A stretch of DNA of 44,950 nucleotides from Bacteroidales bacterium (GTDB taxonomy: Bacteria > Bacteroidota > Bacteroidia > Bacteroidales > VadinHA17): the NCBI GenBank assembly GCA_024762655.1, contig JANTHB010000021.1, forward strand, positions 1 through 44,950, given 5' to 3'. Each line of letters opens with the position of its first letter. The stretch's first letter is position 1. The notes below the pieces were generated by a model. It did no database searches. It had not been told where the DNA came from and saw only the letters and a list, made by a program, of their open reading frames with translations. The position numbers and the translations under genes were made by a program. Below, piece after piece: positions 8,364-19,277 of this stretch.

Positions 8364-11300
8364 TTGGATAATAGAAAGATATATGCTATTCTGTTGTTTT
8401 CCGGTTTACTGTTTTTGTTGCAGGGAAAATCCATATGGGCACAGGTGAACAATGCCGGAACGGATTCTTCTTCCCATGCGCAGCCCCCCTTGCTGCATTA
8501 TCCTTTTCATGATTATCAGGGAAATCCATTGTTGCAGGAGGGCTCGTCGGGATTATTCCTGAAACTCCCCTCCAACATACAACGGAGAATTGAATATGAT
8601 CCTAAGACCAATGAATATATTATTTACGAAAAAATAGGGAATAACTTTAATTACCGCCTTCCTTATGTGATGAACCAGCAGGAATTCCGGAAATGGCAAT
8701 ACGATCAGGCGGTGAGGCAGTACTGGACACAGAAAGCCCGTGGCAACGGAGGCAGTTTCCGGCGGTCACTTATTCCCAAACTGTATGTAGGAGGAGAAGC
8801 TTTCGACCGGGTGTTCGGGAGCAATACCGTTAACATTGTTCCGCAAGGATCCGCCGAACTGATCTTTGGTATTAATACATCCCGTATTGATAACCCGGCC
8901 TTGTCCGAAAAGTTACGTAAGGTGACCACCTTTGATTTCAAAGAGAAGATCCAGATGAATGTCGCCGGAACCGTTGGGGACAAGCTGAAGCTGGGCATAA
9001 ACTATAACACGGAGGCTACTTTTGATTTTGAGAACCAGACCAAGCTGGAATATACCGGGAAGGAAGATGAGATCATCAAAAAGATTGAAGCCGGGAATAT
9101 AAATTTCCCCCTTACCGGGACCCTTATCACCGGAAGCCAGAGTCTTTTCGGCCTGAAGACAGACCTGCAATTCGGAAAACTTACGGTCAGCGCTGTTTTT
9201 TCCCAACAAAAAGGGCAGACTTCCGAGATTGATGTAAAAGGAGGTGCCCAGATTCAGGATTATGAGGTGGAAGCCGACCATTATGAGGCGAATAAGCACT
9301 TTTTTCTCTCACAGTTTTTCCGGGATCATTATGATGAGGCCCTGGCCCACCTGCCGGTGATCAATACCGGTGTGACGATCCAGCGAATAGAAGTGTGGAT
9401 TACCAACAAGACCAATCGCTTTGAGAACTCAAGAAATGTGGTGGCCTTTATGGACCTTGGGGAAGAGCAGCAAAATATTTTTAATCCGGTGCCGGCATTC
9501 AGCCAAACGGGACAGGGGCCTTATGTCTATAATGAGCTAAACGGTCTTTATGGTCAGATGACCTCTACCTACAGCGGGATACGGGATATCAGCCAGGTTA
9601 CCAATACCCTCGAGCCTCTGAAGCCTGATTTTATCATCGGGAGGGATTATGAGAAAATTGAAAATGCCAGGCGATTGACCGATAGGGAATATACGGTAAA
9701 CAAACAGTTGGGTTTTATTTCACTCAGCGCGGCGCTGAACGCGGATGAGGTGCTGGCAGTAGCTTATGAATACACGGTCAACGGGAAAGTGTATAAAGTG
9801 GGGGAATTCTCCAGTGATGTGAGTGCTCCGGATGCCCTGGTGCTGAAACTGCTGAAAGGGACCAACCTCTCTCCCAAATTGCCAACCTGGAAACTGATGA
9901 TGAAGAATATCTATGCCCTGGGGGCTTATCAGATCAATCAGCGGGATTTCCAGCTTCATGTGTTGTATCATGATGATAAAACAGGGAATGATATTAATTA
10001 CATCCCGGAAGGGAAGATATCTAAAGAAGTCTTGATAAAAGTTCTGAATCTGGATAACCTGAACTCCCAGAACGAACCTTATCCGGACGGTTATTTCGAC
10101 TTTCTTACCGGGATAACCATAAACCCTGCCAAAGGAAGGGTGATTTTTCCGGTGCTGGAGCCTTTCGGCAGTTATCTCCGGAAAAAAATAGGGGATGATG
10201 CCATTGCTGATAAGTATGTCTTTCAGGAACTGTATGATTCAACGCTGGTGAAAGCCCGGCAGGTAGCCGAGAAAAACAAATTTAAGATCGTGGGAAGCTA
10301 TTCTTCGACTTCCAGTTCGGAGATCCAGTTAAATGCCATGAATGTACCCAAAGGGTCGGTGAAAGTGACGGCCGGTGGAATCCAGTTAAAAGAGAATGTG
10401 GATTATACGGTGGATTATAATCTGGGGACGGTGAAGATCATCAACCAGGGGTTGCTGGAGTCGCAGACGCCCATCAAGGTACAGTTAGAGAGCAATCAGT
10501 TGTTCAACCTGCAGACCAAGACCCTGCTGGGTACACATCTGGATTATAAGATCAATGATGATTTTCACATTGGCGGCACGGTACTGAATCTGACAGAGCG
10601 GCCATTGACCCAGAAAGTGAATATCGGTGATGAACCGATCTCCAACACTATGCTGGGGCTGGACGGCACGTATCACGCCGAGTCGCGTTTCCTCACCCGT
10701 ATGGTTGACTGGCTGCCTTTTCTTCAGACCAAGGCTCCCTCATCCATTGATTTTACCGGAGAGTTTGCCCAGATGATCCCGGGCCATTCAAAAGCCATTC
10801 ACAAAACCGGGACTTCGTACATTGACGACTTTGAAGGGAGCACTACGACCATCGACCTGAAGGCCTTTAATGCCTGGGTGCTTGCCAGTACGCCCCAGGG
10901 GCAAAATGATCTGTTTCCGGAAGCAGAACTGAATAACAACAGATATTACGGAGTTAACCGGGCCCGGCTGGCCTGGTATGTGATCGATCCATTGTTTCTG
11001 CGGAACAATATCAATACACCGAGTTACATGAAACAAGACCCCGACTATCAGTCCAGCCATTATGTCCGGGAAGTGTTTGAAAAAGAGTTGTTTCCAAACC
11101 GTGAAAATCCGACAGGCATACCTACGAACATTGCCGTACTGAACCTGGCCTTTTATCCCGATGAAAGAGGTCCTTATAACTATGATGCCACGGCTTCCGC
11201 TTATTCGGCAGGGGTTGATCCTGAAGGGAAGTTGAAAGATCCGTTAGACCGGTGGGGGGGGATCATGCGGGAGGTGCCTACCAGTGATTTTGAATCGGCC

Positions 11301-14300
11301 AATGTACAGTATATTGAATTCTGGCTGATGGACCCGTTCGTGGAGATGCCGGATAATTATGGCGGTGATCTGTATCTGGACCTTGGGGATGTTTCTGAAG
11401 ATATTTTGAGGGATTCACGTAAGAGCTTTGAGAACGGTCTGCCCACCTCACCGGTGGTGCAGGATGTGGATACGACCATCTGGGGTCGTGTGCCAGTAAA
11501 CCAGTCGCTGGTGAATGCTTTTGACAATGATCTCAATGCCCGCAGATACCAGGATGTAGGATTGGATGGGTTGGGTGATACGGATGAAGATTCTTTCTTT
11601 GCCGCTTACCTGGACTCCATGAAAAGCATCCTGACCCCCGAAGCTTATCAGGATTTGTTGAAAGACCCTTCCGGGGATGATTTTCATTACTATCGGGGCA
11701 GTGATTATGACCAGGAGCGACTGGGGATACTGGAAAGATATAAGGCATATAACGGGATGGAAGGAAATTCCCCGACGGCCGAGATGTCAAAAGAACCGTA
11801 CCCGACCACCGGGTCCACCCTGCCGGATGTGGAAGATATCAACAGGGACAATACGCTGAGCGAAACGGAAAGGTATTACCAGTATCATGTGAGCCTGCGG
11901 CCTTCGGACCTGAAGGTGGGCAACAACTTTATCACCGACAAGGTGACCAGTACCGTTACTTTTGCCAACGGAGACGAATCGTCGGTAAACTGGTATCAAT
12001 TTAAAATACCCATCAGAGAATACAACCGGATTGTAGGGGACATACAGGACTTTAAATCCATACGGTTCATACGTATGTTCATGCGCGGATTCAACAAGGA
12101 AACCATCCTGCGTTTTGCTACCTTTAACCTGGTGCGGGGAGAATGGAGAAACTATTACAACTCTCTGCTTCAGGGAGGAGAACGGATCAATACTCCGCAA
12201 CAGGAAGGCGCGGAGTTTGTGGTTTCTGCCGTAAACATTGAAGAGAACAGCAGCAAACAACCGGTAAACTATGTGTTACCGCCGGGTATAGACCGGGTGA
12301 TCGATCCCACCAATCCTCAGTTGCGCCAGTTGAACGAGCAGTCTATACTGCTGAAAGTAAAAAATCTGGAAGACGGGGATGCCAGGGCTATTTATAAGAA
12401 TGTGAGTCTTGACTTACGGAAGTATAAAACGGTCAGGATGGAGGTTCACGCTGAGGCTCTTCCCGGCATTCCGTTGCAGGATGATGAAGTGACGGTATTC
12501 ATCCGTCTGGGGACCGATTACCGGGATAACTATTACGAATACGAGGTCCCCATGAAAGTTACTCCGCCGGGCAAGTACAACAACGATCTTGTTGGGGACA
12601 GGCAGATCGTGTGGCCCGAGGAAAACAGGATGATCATCCCTCTGGAATTGTTTCAGGAGTTGAAGCAGGAAAGAAACACCGCCATACATAATCGACGGAC
12701 AGGCCTGGAAATGAGAGATGTATATATCAAGAAGATGGAGGATGGCAGGGTAATAAAAGTGGCAGGGAATCCTAACTTCAGTAATGTACGTACCATCCTG
12801 ATCGGGATACGTAATCCACTGCAGAACAATCATTATCTAAACGATGACGGGCTTCCCAAATCGGTGGAGGTATGGTGTGATGAATTACGGTTGTCCGACT
12901 TTGATGAAAAAGGGGGATGGGCAGCCAATGCACGCCTGCAGGCGCGGCTGGCAGACCTGGGGACTGTGGACATAGCCGGTTTTACCAGCAAACCCGGCTT
13001 CGGAAGTATCGAAAAGAAAGTGGCTCAGCGCAGCCAGGAAGAGGTGATCCGCTATGACGTATCCACGAATCTTCAACTGGGGAAATTCTTCCCTGAAAAA
13101 GCAAGGGTACGGATACCCTTGTTTTTCGGGTATTCCGAGACCCGTATCAATCCTGAATACAACCCCTTGGATCCGGATATTCCGCTGAAGTCGGCGCTGG
13201 CCCATGCCGAGACCCGGGCAGAGAAGGACTCGATCCTTCATTTTTCACAGGATTACAGCAGCAGGAAAAGCATCAACCTGACCAATGTAGGGATAGGCCC
13301 TGTTACAAAAAAACCCAGGGTCTACAGTCCTTCCAACCTCTCCTTCAATTTTGCATACAGTGAGCTGTACCACCGGGATGTAAAAACAGTCATCAATCTG
13401 GAGAAAAATTACCGGGGGGGGCTCTCCTATATATTTAATGCACAGCCTAAGAACATAGCTCCTTTTCGCAAGATGAAGATCCTGCGATCGCCGGTATTCC
13501 GGTTATTGCGTGACTTTAATTTTTATTATATGCCCAAGCATATATCTTTCAGGACCGACCTCGACAGGTATTATAATGAAGTAAAAACGCGGAACATTGC
13601 TATTCCTTATCTGAAAATTGCCCCAACCTTCCGGAAAGATTTTCTCTGGAATCGTAACTATGATGTTAAGTGGGATCTCACCAGGGCGCTGCGGCTGGAT
13701 TTTTCTGCCGGGAACATTGCACGTATTGATGAACCACTGGGAGGGGTTGACAAAGACAGATATGCTGATGAATATGAACGCTGGAAAGATTCTGTGTGGG
13801 TAAATCTTAAACAAGGGGGCAGGAATACGCATTATTTCCATATGATCAATGCTTCCTATACCATCCCCATCAACAAGCTTCCTTTACTTAGCTGGATTAC
13901 AGCCACAGCCCGTTACAGTCTTAAATACGACTGGCTGGTAGGTCCTGTTTATCCCGATTCGATGAATATCCATCTGGGCAATACAATACAAAATTCCAAC
14001 AACGCTCAGTTGAGCAGCCAGTTCAACATGAACAACCTATACAACAAGGTGGGATTTTTGAAGAAGATCAATCAGGATAATGCCCGGCGTGCCAGCGGGA
14101 AGAAACCTCCTCCCAAGAAAAAGAAGGTCTCGTTCACTACCGACAGGATCAGACTGAAAGGAGGGAGATCCCGGTCGATACTTCATAAACTGAAAACGGA
14201 AAATATTACCAAAGTTACAGCCTATGATGAAAACGGTAAGGAGATCAAGGGTAAGTACAAGGTAGTGAATCCCGACAAAATCACTTTTACGGCCGATGAG

Positions 14301-15797
14301 GATCATAAAAACGTAAAAGTGGTCATCGAAGGAACCAAAAATGTCAATGAGAATTTTCTTGTTATTGCCGGAGAGACGCTGGCCGGGGTGGTAATGGGTA
14401 TAAAAAATGTAAATCTTTCTTTTTCCCAGAACGAAGGGACCTTATTACCCGGATATATGCCCCAGACCAGGGTTATGGGGCTCAACAGAATGGGAGATGA
14501 CCTGGCTCCGGGGTGGCCGTTTGTGCTGGGTTGGCAGGATCGTGATTTTCTGTACAAAAGTGCGGAGAAAAACTGGTTAACGACAGACTCACTGATCAAC
14601 AACCCTTATGTTATGACCCATACGGAAAATTTCAATTTCCGCAGTACCTTTGAACCCTTTAAGGGGATCAGGGTGGATATTATTGCCAACAGAAGATTCT
14701 CCAAAAACCTCAATGAATATTATAAGTTCAACGATGCAGGGCAGAAGTATGATTTCAGCAACCTTGTGGAAACGGGTAACTTCTCGATGACGTATATTAC
14801 CATGGGAACCATGTTTGAGAAGATCCGGAAAGATGCTGAGGGAAACTATGCGTCGGCCAATTTCGACCGTTTTAAGGCATATACACAGATCATCTCCAGA
14901 CGGCTGGCAGAAAGTCGTCACAGAAAGGATCCAAGCTATGATCCGGATATCGATCCTGAGACAGGCCTACCTCTCCAAACCGGTTATAAAAGCGGTTATT
15001 CCATGACCAGCCAGGAAGTGCTGATGCCTGCTTTTCTGGCAGCATATGCCAAAATGGACCCCTGGCATATATCCATGAACACCCTGCCCTCCATTACCCA
15101 GATCCTTCCTAACTGGCGGGTCGTGATAGATATCTTTAACCGCCTACGGGTTTTTAAATCATTCCTGCGGTCGGCAAATATTACTCATTCTTACCGTTCG
15201 ACATATAACATCGCTTCTTTTCAGACCGACCTGAATTTTCTGGAAGATGAGAGCGGTTTGAGCTGGGTCAGGGATATGGAATCTAACTTTATACCGCAAT
15301 ATCAGGTCAATACCGTTTCCATTACAGAGCAATTTGCTCCTTTGGTGGGTCTGGATGTAGTGTGGAAAAACGGCATCACTTCCAAACTGGCATTTAAAAA
15401 ATCCAGAAACCTGGCCTTGAGTCTAAACAATAACCAACTGACGGAGGTGCATAATGATGAAATTGTTGTGGGAACAGGCTACCGCTTTGACAATGTTACC
15501 TTTAATGTCCGGACAGGTGGGCAGCAGAAAGAGCTGAAAAGTGATCTAAATCTGCGGGCTGACCTAAGCATACGGGATAATAAAACCATTATGCGCAAAC
15601 TGGTGGAAGAAACCAATATCCCGACGGCAGGTCAAAGGATCATTACCCTGAAACTTACTGCTGATTATATGTTGAGTGACAAATTTAATCTGCGACTTTT
15701 CTTTGACCGTATCGTCAACGATCCTTTTGTGGCCCTGACTTTCAAAACTGCCAATACCAATTTCGGGATCAGTCTGAGATTTACATTGGTACAGTAA
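8364..15797 (+). CDS. sprA: SprA, type IX secretion outer-membrane translocon / gliding protein
   Basis: Very large outer-membrane beta-barrel (2477 residues) that forms the conduit of the type IX secretion system and is needed for gliding in flavobacteria. The N-terminal signal peptide ends near SIWA/QVNN. The long body has the SprA architecture, including recognisable runs such as GSQSLFGLKTDLQFG, YIDDFEGS and EVWCDELRLSDFDEKGGWA, and the C-terminal part is rich in aromatic beta strands ending in LRFTLVQ. The only start that keeps the signal peptide is TTG at 8364, because the next in-frame ATG lies far beyond it. It ends the pepA-pdxA-ruvA-sprA run, with gcvH following. Its presence implies T9SS secretion, but no partner T9SS gene or C-terminal sorting domain is evident elsewhere in the window. 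Confidence 0.96.
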   Translation: MDNRKIYAILLFSGLLFLLQGKSIWAQVNNAGTDSSSHAQPPLLHYPFHDYQGNPLLQEGSSGLFLKLPSNIQRRIEYDPKTNEYIIYEKIGNNFNYRLPYVMNQQEFRKWQYDQAVRQYWTQKARGNGGSFRRSLIPKLYVGGEAFDRVFGSNTVNIVPQGSAELIFGINTSRIDNPALSEKLRKVTTFDFKEKIQMNVAGTVGDKLKLGINYNTEATFDFENQTKLEYTGKEDEIIKKIEAGNINFPLTGTLITGSQSLFGLKTDLQFGKLTVSAVFSQQKGQTSEIDVKGGAQIQDYEVEADHYEANKHFFLSQFFRDHYDEALAHLPVINTGVTIQRIEVWITNKTNRFENSRNVVAFMDLGEEQQNIFNPVPAFSQTGQGPYVYNELNGLYGQMTSTYSGIRDISQVTNTLEPLKPDFIIGRDYEKIENARRLTDREYTVNKQLGFISLSAALNADEVLAVAYEYTVNGKVYKVGEFSSDVSAPDALVLKLLKGTNLSPKLPTWKLMMKNIYALGAYQINQRDFQLHVLYHDDKTGNDINYIPEGKISKEVLIKVLNLDNLNSQNEPYPDGYFDFLTGITINPAKGRVIFPVLEPFGSYLRKKIGDDAIADKYVFQELYDSTLVKARQVAEKNKFKIVGSYSSTSSSEIQLNAMNVPKGSVKVTAGGIQLKENVDYTVDYNLGTVKIINQGLLESQTPIKVQLESNQLFNLQTKTLLGTHLDYKINDDFHIGGTVLNLTERPLTQKVNIGDEPISNTMLGLDGTYHAESRFLTRMVDWLPFLQTKAPSSIDFTGEFAQMIPGHSKAIHKTGTSYIDDFEGSTTTIDLKAFNAWVLASTPQGQNDLFPEAELNNNRYYGVNRARLAWYVIDPLFLRNNINTPSYMKQDPDYQSSHYVREVFEKELFPNRENPTGIPTNIAVLNLAFYPDERGPYNYDATASAYSAGVDPEGKLKDPLDRWGGIMREVPTSDFESANVQYIEFWLMDPFVEMPDNYGGDLYLDLGDVSEDILRDSRKSFENGLPTSPVVQDVDTTIWGRVPVNQSLVNAFDNDLNARRYQDVGLDGLGDTDEDSFFAAYLDSMKSILTPEAYQDLLKDPSGDDFHYYRGSDYDQERLGILERYKAYNGMEGNSPTAEMSKEPYPTTGSTLPDVEDINRDNTLSETERYYQYHVSLRPSDLKVGNNFITDKVTSTVTFANGDESSVNWYQFKIPIREYNRIVGDIQDFKSIRFIRMFMRGFNKETILRFATFNLVRGEWRNYYNSLLQGGERINTPQQEGAEFVVSAVNIEENSSKQPVNYVLPPGIDRVIDPTNPQLRQLNEQSILLKVKNLEDGDARAIYKNVSLDLRKYKTVRMEVHAEALPGIPLQDDEVTVFIRLGTDYRDNYYEYEVPMKVTPPGKYNNDLVGDRQIVWPEENRMIIPLELFQELKQERNTAIHNRRTGLEMRDVYIKKMEDGRVIKVAGNPNFSNVRTILIGIRNPLQNNHYLNDDGLPKSVEVWCDELRLSDFDEKGGWAANARLQARLADLGTVDIAGFTSKPGFGSIEKKVAQRSQEEVIRYDVSTNLQLGKFFPEKARVRIPLFFGYSETRINPEYNPLDPDIPLKSALAHAETRAEKDSILHFSQDYSSRKSINLTNVGIGPVTKKPRVYSPSNLSFNFAYSELYHRDVKTVINLEKNYRGGLSYIFNAQPKNIAPFRKMKILRSPVFRLLRDFNFYYMPKHISFRTDLDRYYNEVKTRNIAIPYLKIAPTFRKDFLWNRNYDVKWDLTRALRLDFSAGNIARIDEPLGGVDKDRYADEYERWKDSVWVNLKQGGRNTHYFHMINASYTIPINKLPLLSWITATARYSLKYDWLVGPVYPDSMNIHLGNTIQNSNNAQLSSQFNMNNLYNKVGFLKKINQDNARRASGKKPPPKKKKVSFTTDRIRLKGGRSRSILHKLKTENITKVTAYDENGKEIKGKYKVVNPDKITFTADEDHKNVKVVIEGTKNVNENFLVIAGETLAGVVMGIKNVNLSFSQNEGTLLPGYMPQTRVMGLNRMGDDLAPGWPFVLGWQDRDFLYKSAEKNWLTTDSLINNPYVMTHTENFNFRSTFEPFKGIRVDIIANRRFSKNLNEYYKFNDAGQKYDFSNLVETGNFSMTYITMGTMFEKIRKDAEGNYASANFDRFKAYTQIISRRLAESRHRKDPSYDPDIDPETGLPLQTGYKSGYSMTSQEVLMPAFLAAYAKMDPWHISMNTLPSITQILPNWRVVIDIFNRLRVFKSFLRSANITHSYRSTYNIASFQTDLNFLEDESGLSWVRDMESNFIPQYQVNTVSITEQFAPLVGLDVVWKNGITSKLAFKKSRNLALSLNNNQLTEVHNDEIVVGTGYRFDNVTFNVRTGGQQKELKSDLNLRADLSIRDNKTIMRKLVEETNIPTAGQRIITLKLTADYMLSDKFNLRLFFDRIVNDPFVALTFKTANTNFGISLRFTLVQ

Positions 15798-15867
15798 TTT
15801 GAGAAAAACTTAGGATAAAATTGGGGAGAAGAGATAAAAGTTCATTTTTTTTCTGTAAAAAAAATTC

Positions 15868-15875
15868 TATTTTTG
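15868..15875 (+). promoter_or_regulatory. Possible -7 element (TATTTTTG) for gcvH
   Basis: TATTTTTG fits TAnnTTTG and lies 35 nt upstream of gcvH in the 113-nt gap after sprA. The -33 region is a T-rich tract without a clear TTG. Confidence 0.35.
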
Positions 15876-15910
15876 AGCGTAATAAATAATAACATTCAAA
15901 CCATTTAAAC

Positions 15911-16291
15911 ATGAACGTACCTGATAATCTGAAGTATACAAAGGATCATGAATGGGTCCGTGTAGAAGGAGATGTGGCCTGGGTCGGTATTACCGATTAT
16001 GCACAGGGTGAATTGGGGGATATTGTCTTTGTCGAGATTGAGACCGTGGGAGACACCCTGAATAAAGGGGAAACCTTCGGCACGGTAGAAGCCGTAAAAA
16101 CAGTCTCCGATGTGTTTTTACCCGTGTCCGGAGAAATACTGGAATCCAATCCCGTGCTGTCAGACACTCCTGAAGTTGTTAATAAAGATCCTTATGGTGA
16201 AGGGTGGATGATCAAAGTAAAAATGTCCAATCCGGCCGAGCTGGATGATTTGATGGATGCGGAAGCGTATCAGAAAATGATCAATGCCTGA
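15911..16291 (+). CDS. gcvH: Glycine cleavage system H protein
   Basis: Lipoyl carrier protein that shuttles the aminomethyl group between the P, T and L proteins of the glycine cleavage complex. The 126 residues are full length. The lipoylation site is Lys63 in the motif [19 protein letters not shown]. No other glycine cleavage gene is nearby, which is common for this phylum where gcvH sits beside sprA. The gene ends 17 nt before a terminator shared with the convergent infB operon. Confidence 0.97.
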   Translation: MNVPDNLKYTKDHEWVRVEGDVAWVGITDYAQGELGDIVFVEIETVGDTLNKGETFGTVEAVKTVSDVFLPVSGEILESNPVLSDTPEVVNKDPYGEGWMIKVKMSNPAELDDLMDAEAYQKMINA

Positions 16292-16308
16292 GAATGAATT
16301 GGTAAAAT

Positions 16309-16340
16309 AAAAAAAGGCCGGCAGAAGCAGGCCTTTTTTT
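16309..16340. terminator. Bidirectional terminator between gcvH and infB
   Basis: AAAAAAAGGCC (16309-16319) pairs with GGCCTTTTTTT (16330-16340) around a 10-nt loop. The A-rich and T-rich arms make it effective on both strands, as expected between the convergent gcvH and rimP-nusA-infB units. Confidence 0.88.
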
Positions 16341-16358
16341 ATTCTCTGGAAGAAAATC

Positions 16359-19205
16359 TTATAAGGTCTTTTTTACTTCTGTTTCTTCATATGCTTCAAT
16401 GATATCACCTACTTTGATATCGTTAAAATTCTGAATGTTCAGTCCGCAATCCTGTCCGCTGACTACTTCTTTCACATCTTCTTTAAAGCGTTTCAGTGAT
16501 TCCAGTTCGCCGGTGTATATAACGATACCGTCGCGGATCACACGTACTTTGGATTTTCTGAAGATCTTTCCTTCGGTAACGATACAACCGGCGATGGTGC
16601 CGACTTTGTTTATCTTGAATATTTCCCTTACCTCCAGGGTTCCTGTGATTTCTTCTTTTATCTCCGGCATCAACATCCCTTCCATGGCTGCTTTCAGTTC
16701 TTCGATCGCGTCGTAGATAATGGAGTAGAGCCGTATATCTATTTCTTCTTTTTCGGCCAGTTTCCGGGCATTCGCAGAAGGCCTTACCTGGAAGCCTATC
16801 ACGATGGCATTGGAAGCGGCAGCTAGCAAAATGTCCGATTCGGTGATCTGTCCTACCGCTTTATGGATAACATTGACCTGTATCTCTTCCGTAGACAGTT
16901 TCGTCAGAGCGTCCGAGAGCACTTCCACCGATCCGTCCACATCTCCTTTGATAACTACATTCAATTCCTGGAAATTGCCGATGGCAATTCTGCGTCCGAT
17001 TTCATCCAGTGTAATATGTTTCTGGGCTCTTAATCCCTGCTCTCTTTGCAACTGGCTTCTTTTCAATGCGATCTCCTTGGCTTCCTTATCACTTTCCATG
17101 ACATTGAACTTATCTCCAGCCTGAGGAGCTCCGTTCAGTCCCAGAATCAAAGCAGGCATAGACGGGCCGGCTTCTTCTATTTTCTTGCCCCGTTCGTTGA
17201 ACAGGGCTTTTACGTGACCATAGTAGCTGCCTGCCAAAACAATATCTCCCATCTTCAGGGTTCCTTCCTTGACCAGGATGGTGGCTAAATACCCTCTTCC
17301 TTTATCGAGAGAGGACTCTATGACGGTTCCTGAAGCAGGTTTGTTAGGGTTGGCTTTCAGTTCCAGCATTTCAGCTTCCAGCAATATTTTTTCCAGTAAC
17401 AGATCAACATTGAGGCCCTGTTTGGCAGAAATTTCCTGGCTTTGGAATTTTCCTCCCCAATCTTCCACGAGGATATTCATATTGGCCAGTTCTTCCTTGA
17501 TCTTTTCCGGATTGGCATCCGGTTTATCAATTTTATTGATCGCAAAGACAATAGGCACGCCGGCTGCCTGAGCGTGGTTGATAGCTTCGACCGTCTGGGG
17601 CATAATTCCGTCATCGGCGGCGACGACAATTACGGCAATATCTGTGATCTGAGCACCCCGTGCACGCATGGCCGTAAACGCTTCGTGGCCCGGCGTATCG
17701 AGGAAAGTAATTTTCTGCCCGTCTTTCAGGCTTACGGCATAGGCCCCGATATGCTGGGTAATGCCTCCGGCTTCACCGGCCACCACATTCGTATTCCGGA
17801 TATAGTCCAGCAATTTTGTTTTTCCGTGGTCTACATGTCCCATGACCGTGACAATAGGGGGCCTGGGGACCAGGTCTTCTTCCCGGTCTTCGGTTTCTTT
17901 TACCGTGTCAATAATATCCGCGCTTACAAACTCAACATCATAGCCGAACTCATCAGCCACCAGGGACATGGTTTCCGCATCCAGGCGCTGGTTGATGGAA
18001 ACGATAAGTCCCAGGTTCATGCAGGTGGAAATAACATCGGTAACAGGGACATCCATCATATTGGCCATCTCGTTTACCGAAACAAATTCGGTTACTTTTA
18101 ATACATTTTTCTCGTCGTTAAGCTTTTGGATCTCTTCCTGTTGTTTATGGCTGATGGCAGCCCTTTTCTCACGACGATATTTGGAAGCTTTTGATTTCGT
18201 TTTGGATGTCAAACGGGCCAGCGTCTCTTTGATTTGTTTCTGTACATCTTCTTCGTTTACCTCATGCTGGGGATAGCGGGATTTTTTTCCGCCTTTTTTA
18301 ACTTCTTTCCGGCCTTTATCCCCGGAAAGATTTACTTTTTCCTTATCTTTTCGTATCCGTTTCCGTTTTTTTCTGTTGCCTGCCACAGGTGCCTTGGAAG
18401 AAGCTACGGGTTTCTTCTTGGGTTCTTCCACAGGAAGATCTATCTTCCCGATCACGGTCGGGCCGGTAAGCTGCTCAACTTCGGATTTGTATAAATTAGC
18501 GTCTTCTGCGGATGGTTCCTTTTCCTGAACAGGCTCCGAAACTTTTGCTGCGGTTTCTTTTGTGCTCTCTTCTTCAGGAATGGGCACAGCCGGAGGTTCT
18601 GCCTTGCTTGTTTCTTCGGAAACGGAAACTTCGGGGAGATTTTCTTTTTTGATTTCTACCGCAGGTTTTGCTTTTTCCTTTTTCTTTTCGGCTACAGCCT
18701 TTTTCTTTTTCCCCTTTTCTTTTTCTTTCGTTTCTTCTTTTGCTTCTTCTTTCGTTTCTTTTTTGGCTGCAGGTTTGCTTTTCTTGTTTTCCCCGAGGTC
18801 TATTTTCCCGACAACCTTAAGTTTGGCAGAGGGTTCTTCTTTTATTACTTCGGCTTCGGTGTGGGTTTTGAAAGTATCTTCTTTTTCTGCACTATGATCC
18901 TGAATGATCAGTTCCTCTTCTTCACCTTCCTCAACCGTCTTTTTTTCGGTCTCAATATCATTGATAGATATAGATGATTTCTGTGGTTCCCGGGAGTGAA
19001 GCTTTACTTTCTCGGATTCTTTCTTTACGCGGGCTTCTGAGCTGTATTCATTGGCCAGTATTTCATAGACCTCTCCCGAGATCTTGGAGTTGGGGTTTAG
19101 ATCCAGATCATAACCTTTTTTATGCAGGAATTCTACAATGGTAGAAAGTCCTACGTTAAATTCTCTGGCAACTTTACTTAATCTTATTTTTTTTTCTTCT
19201 CCCAT
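16359..19205 (-). CDS. infB: Translation initiation factor IF-2
   Basis: GTPase that delivers initiator tRNA to the 30S subunit and promotes subunit joining. The 948-residue protein has an IF2_N helix motif at the extreme N-terminus ([20 protein letters not shown]). A long low-complexity Lys/Glu/Pro-rich linker runs to about residue 330, then a second IF2_N-like segment, then the GTPase domain from about residue 445 with [16 protein letters not shown] and NKID. The domain II-IV region ends in [19 protein letters not shown]. The residue after the P-loop GKT is Lys where Ser is more usual, which I consider neutral. It is the last gene of the rimP-nusA-infB operon. Its substrate, the initiator tRNA, is encoded at 17-88. 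Confidence 0.97.
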   Translation of the reverse strand: MGEEKKIRLSKVAREFNVGLSTIVEFLHKKGYDLDLNPNSKISGEVYEILANEYSSEARVKKESEKVKLHSREPQKSSISINDIETEKKTVEEGEEEELIIQDHSAEKEDTFKTHTEAEVIKEEPSAKLKVVGKIDLGENKKSKPAAKKETKEEAKEETKEKEKGKKKKAVAEKKKEKAKPAVEIKKENLPEVSVSEETSKAEPPAVPIPEEESTKETAAKVSEPVQEKEPSAEDANLYKSEVEQLTGPTVIGKIDLPVEEPKKKPVASSKAPVAGNRKKRKRIRKDKEKVNLSGDKGRKEVKKGGKKSRYPQHEVNEEDVQKQIKETLARLTSKTKSKASKYRREKRAAISHKQQEEIQKLNDEKNVLKVTEFVSVNEMANMMDVPVTDVISTCMNLGLIVSINQRLDAETMSLVADEFGYDVEFVSADIIDTVKETEDREEDLVPRPPIVTVMGHVDHGKTKLLDYIRNTNVVAGEAGGITQHIGAYAVSLKDGQKITFLDTPGHEAFTAMRARGAQITDIAVIVVAADDGIMPQTVEAINHAQAAGVPIVFAINKIDKPDANPEKIKEELANMNILVEDWGGKFQSQEISAKQGLNVDLLLEKILLEAEMLELKANPNKPASGTVIESSLDKGRGYLATILVKEGTLKMGDIVLAGSYYGHVKALFNERGKKIEEAGPSMPALILGLNGAPQAGDKFNVMESDKEAKEIALKRSQLQREQGLRAQKHITLDEIGRRIAIGNFQELNVVIKGDVDGSVEVLSDALTKLSTEEIQVNVIHKAVGQITESDILLAAASNAIVIGFQVRPSANARKLAEKEEIDIRLYSIIYDAIEELKAAMEGMLMPEIKEEITGTLEVREIFKINKVGTIAGCIVTEGKIFRKSKVRVIRDGIVIYTGELESLKRFKEDVKEVVSGQDCGLNIQNFNDIKVGDIIEAYEETEVKKTL

Positions 19206-19277
19206 AAACGATCAGCCCGTGTTAATCAATGTGCAAAAATAGAAGTTATCTATAAACATAAAACATTTATACACTTT

